The position numbers were made by a program, and so were the translations under genes. Below are positions 6,137 to 6,541 of a DNA stretch of 6,541 nt, in pieces. The stretch's first letter is position 1. Every line of letters begins with the position of its first letter. This DNA comes from CAYUJH01 sp964394585 (GTDB taxonomy: Bacteria > Bacteroidota > Bacteroidia > Cytophagales > Flammeovirgaceae): the NCBI GenBank assembly GCA_964394585.1, contig CAYMYI010000171.1:1-6541 (forward strand), given 5' to 3'. The notes beneath the pieces were generated by a model. The model worked only from the letters and a program-made list of their open reading frames with translations, had not been told where the DNA came from and made no database searches.

Positions 6137-6226
6137 TTAGCTAACTATTTTTGAATAGTATGCAATAAACCAATATTTCTTTGAAAGAAGCAATAAAAAC
6201 ACCTCAATTGTTTGCCATTTTATCAT
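6137..6226 (-). CDS. Putative 29-residue leader peptide rich in Tyr, Trp and Phe
   Basis: The ATG at 6226-6224 opens a 29-codon frame ending in TAA at 6139-6137, 46 bases before the DAHP synthase/chorismate mutase start and on the same strand. The translation begins MIKWQTIEVF and contains KKYWFIAYY at residues 16-24. Seven of 29 residues are aromatic (W4, F10, Y18, W19, F20, Y23, Y24), and five of them lie within a seven-codon stretch. The neighbouring enzyme starts the pathway to exactly these amino acids, which is the classic setting for a leader peptide whose ribosome stalls when charged tRNA is scarce. There is no clear Shine-Dalgarno box, though that is normal here. AT-rich DNA favours Tyr and Phe codons, so a chance frame remains quite possible. 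Confidence 0.35.
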   Translation of the reverse strand: MIKWQTIEVFLLLLSKKYWFIAYYSKIVS

Positions 6227-6253
6227 TACAGATACAACTTTCTTCTTTCAAAG
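6179..6253 (-). promoter_or_regulatory. 12-bp inverted repeat spanning the leader-peptide start; candidate attenuator stem
   Basis: CTTTGAAAGAAG (plus strand 6179-6190) and its exact reverse complement (6242-6253) flank 51 bases. In the minus-strand RNA, the first arm would lie 16-27 bases before the leader ATG and the second would be leader codons 13-16, one codon before the Tyr-Trp-Phe run. A ribosome on those codons would cover the second arm and open the stem. The adjoining segment 6170-6177 (over the Tyr-Trp codons) is complementary, with one G-U pair, to 6105-6112, 15-22 bases before the enzyme's start codon. Together these could form a translational switch. Alternatively, the two arms are paired sites for a DNA-binding protein. 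Confidence 0.35.
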
Positions 6254-6359
6254 GCTATTGAACGGAATGTTACAAAACGCAGAAATACAGCAATATGCTC
6301 TGTAGTTATGCATCTTTGTACAACCTAAATGTCTGATTATAAACTTACGATAATATCTT

Positions 6360-6541
6360 ATGGAAAATATTGAGCCGCCTTCCCCCCAAAAAAAAGTTGC
6401 TGTAATTGGTGGAGGAAGTTGGGCTACAGCTTTGGTGAAAATTTTAATGGAAACCAACGCGCATGTAAAATGGTGGATGCGTAACGAAGCAGATGTAAAG
6501 CATATTTTAAAATATTGGCATAACCCAAGTTATTTGTCTAC
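6360..6541 (+). CDS. gpsA: NAD(P)-dependent glycerol-3-phosphate dehydrogenase (3' end outside window)
   Basis: Sixty codons plus two bases are present. VAVIGGGSWATAL (residues 13-25) is the Rossmann dinucleotide-binding loop in the GpsA form (GxGSWxTAL). WWMRN (38-42) and HNPSYLS (54-60) match the next conserved blocks of the family. The enzyme reduces dihydroxyacetone phosphate to sn-glycerol 3-phosphate, the backbone precursor of phospholipids, in the cytoplasm. The ATG at 6360 is the first Met after an in-frame TAA nine bases upstream; there is no Shine-Dalgarno box. A C6A8 homopolymer junction (6382-6395) covers codons 8-12, in a linker ahead of the first beta strand. The gene is divergent from the aromatic gene pair, and no functional link is evident. 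Confidence 0.93.
   Translation, partial: MENIEPPSPQKKVAVIGGGSWATALVKILMETNAHVKWWMRNEADVKHILKYWHNPSYLS

Larger units (their letters stand above)
6091..6359. other. Divergent intergenic region between the DAHP synthase/chorismate mutase gene and gpsA
   Basis: These 269 bases must hold the promoters for both divergent genes. The part nearest the minus-strand gene holds a small open frame rich in aromatic codons and a 12-bp inverted repeat. The gpsA-proximal part holds only a weak -7-like CATCTTTG (6311-6318) without a good -33 partner, and the 8-bp palindrome TTGTACAA (6316-6323). I cannot place either promoter with confidence. Confidence 0.6.

Noticed and set aside
6144..6159. Hairpin ACTATT-tttg-AATAGT within the putative leader frame as a terminator
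   Set aside because: It has six A/T-rich pairs and no U-tract after it on the minus strand; it might contribute to leader folding but does not stand as a terminator.
6248..6457. 69-codon minus-strand open frame overlapping the gpsA start
   Set aside because: It is antisense to well-conserved GpsA codons, and its translation shows no family features, so it is a shadow frame.

Overview
This is an AT-rich chromosomal window from a member of the Bacteroidota, most likely a Cytophagales-type bacterium. Four things point there: an OmpA-type protein with a Cys-x4-Cys loop, carboxypeptidase-regulatory-like domains in envelope proteins, a DAHP synthase with a C-terminal chorismate mutase (an arrangement known from this phylum), and start codons mostly without Shine-Dalgarno sequences. 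Nothing in the window is clearly mobile. A run of 10 Ns marks it as draft assembly.

Layout. (1) 1-726, plus strand: 3' part of an OmpA-like cell-envelope protein whose peptidoglycan-binding Asp and Arg are replaced, followed by a carboxypeptidase-regulatory-like domain. (2) 802-3519, minus strand: a two-gene unit. The promoter-proximal gene encodes a membrane-anchored SpoIIE/PP2C-type phosphatase with three beta-sandwich-like repeats, a helical stalk and one membrane span. Fifteen bases later comes a small P-loop protein related to the ribosylnicotinamide kinase domain of NadR. (3) 3520-3853: a gene-free stretch holding a candidate Bacteroidota-type promoter and two dyads in front of the phosphatase gene. 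(4) 3854-4891, minus: aroB (3-dehydroquinate synthase). (5) 4937-4973: a good intrinsic terminator. (6) 4996-6090, minus: bifunctional DAHP synthase/chorismate mutase. (7) 6091-6359: a divergent intergenic region. (8) 6360-end, plus: the first 60 codons of gpsA.

The metabolic core is aromatic biosynthesis. The bifunctional enzyme catalyses the first step of the shikimate pathway and the first step of the Phe/Tyr branch, and aroB catalyses the second shikimate step. A terminator between the two suggests separate or partially uncoupled expression. The most interesting observation is upstream of the bifunctional gene: a 29-codon open frame (6137-6226, minus) with a Tyr-Trp-Phe-Ile-Ala-Tyr-Tyr run, overlapped by a perfect 12-bp inverted repeat and by a short segment complementary to the region just upstream of the enzyme's start codon. 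This resembles a leader-peptide attenuator sensing aromatic amino acids. It is a hypothesis from sequence inspection only; AT-rich DNA can produce such patterns by chance.
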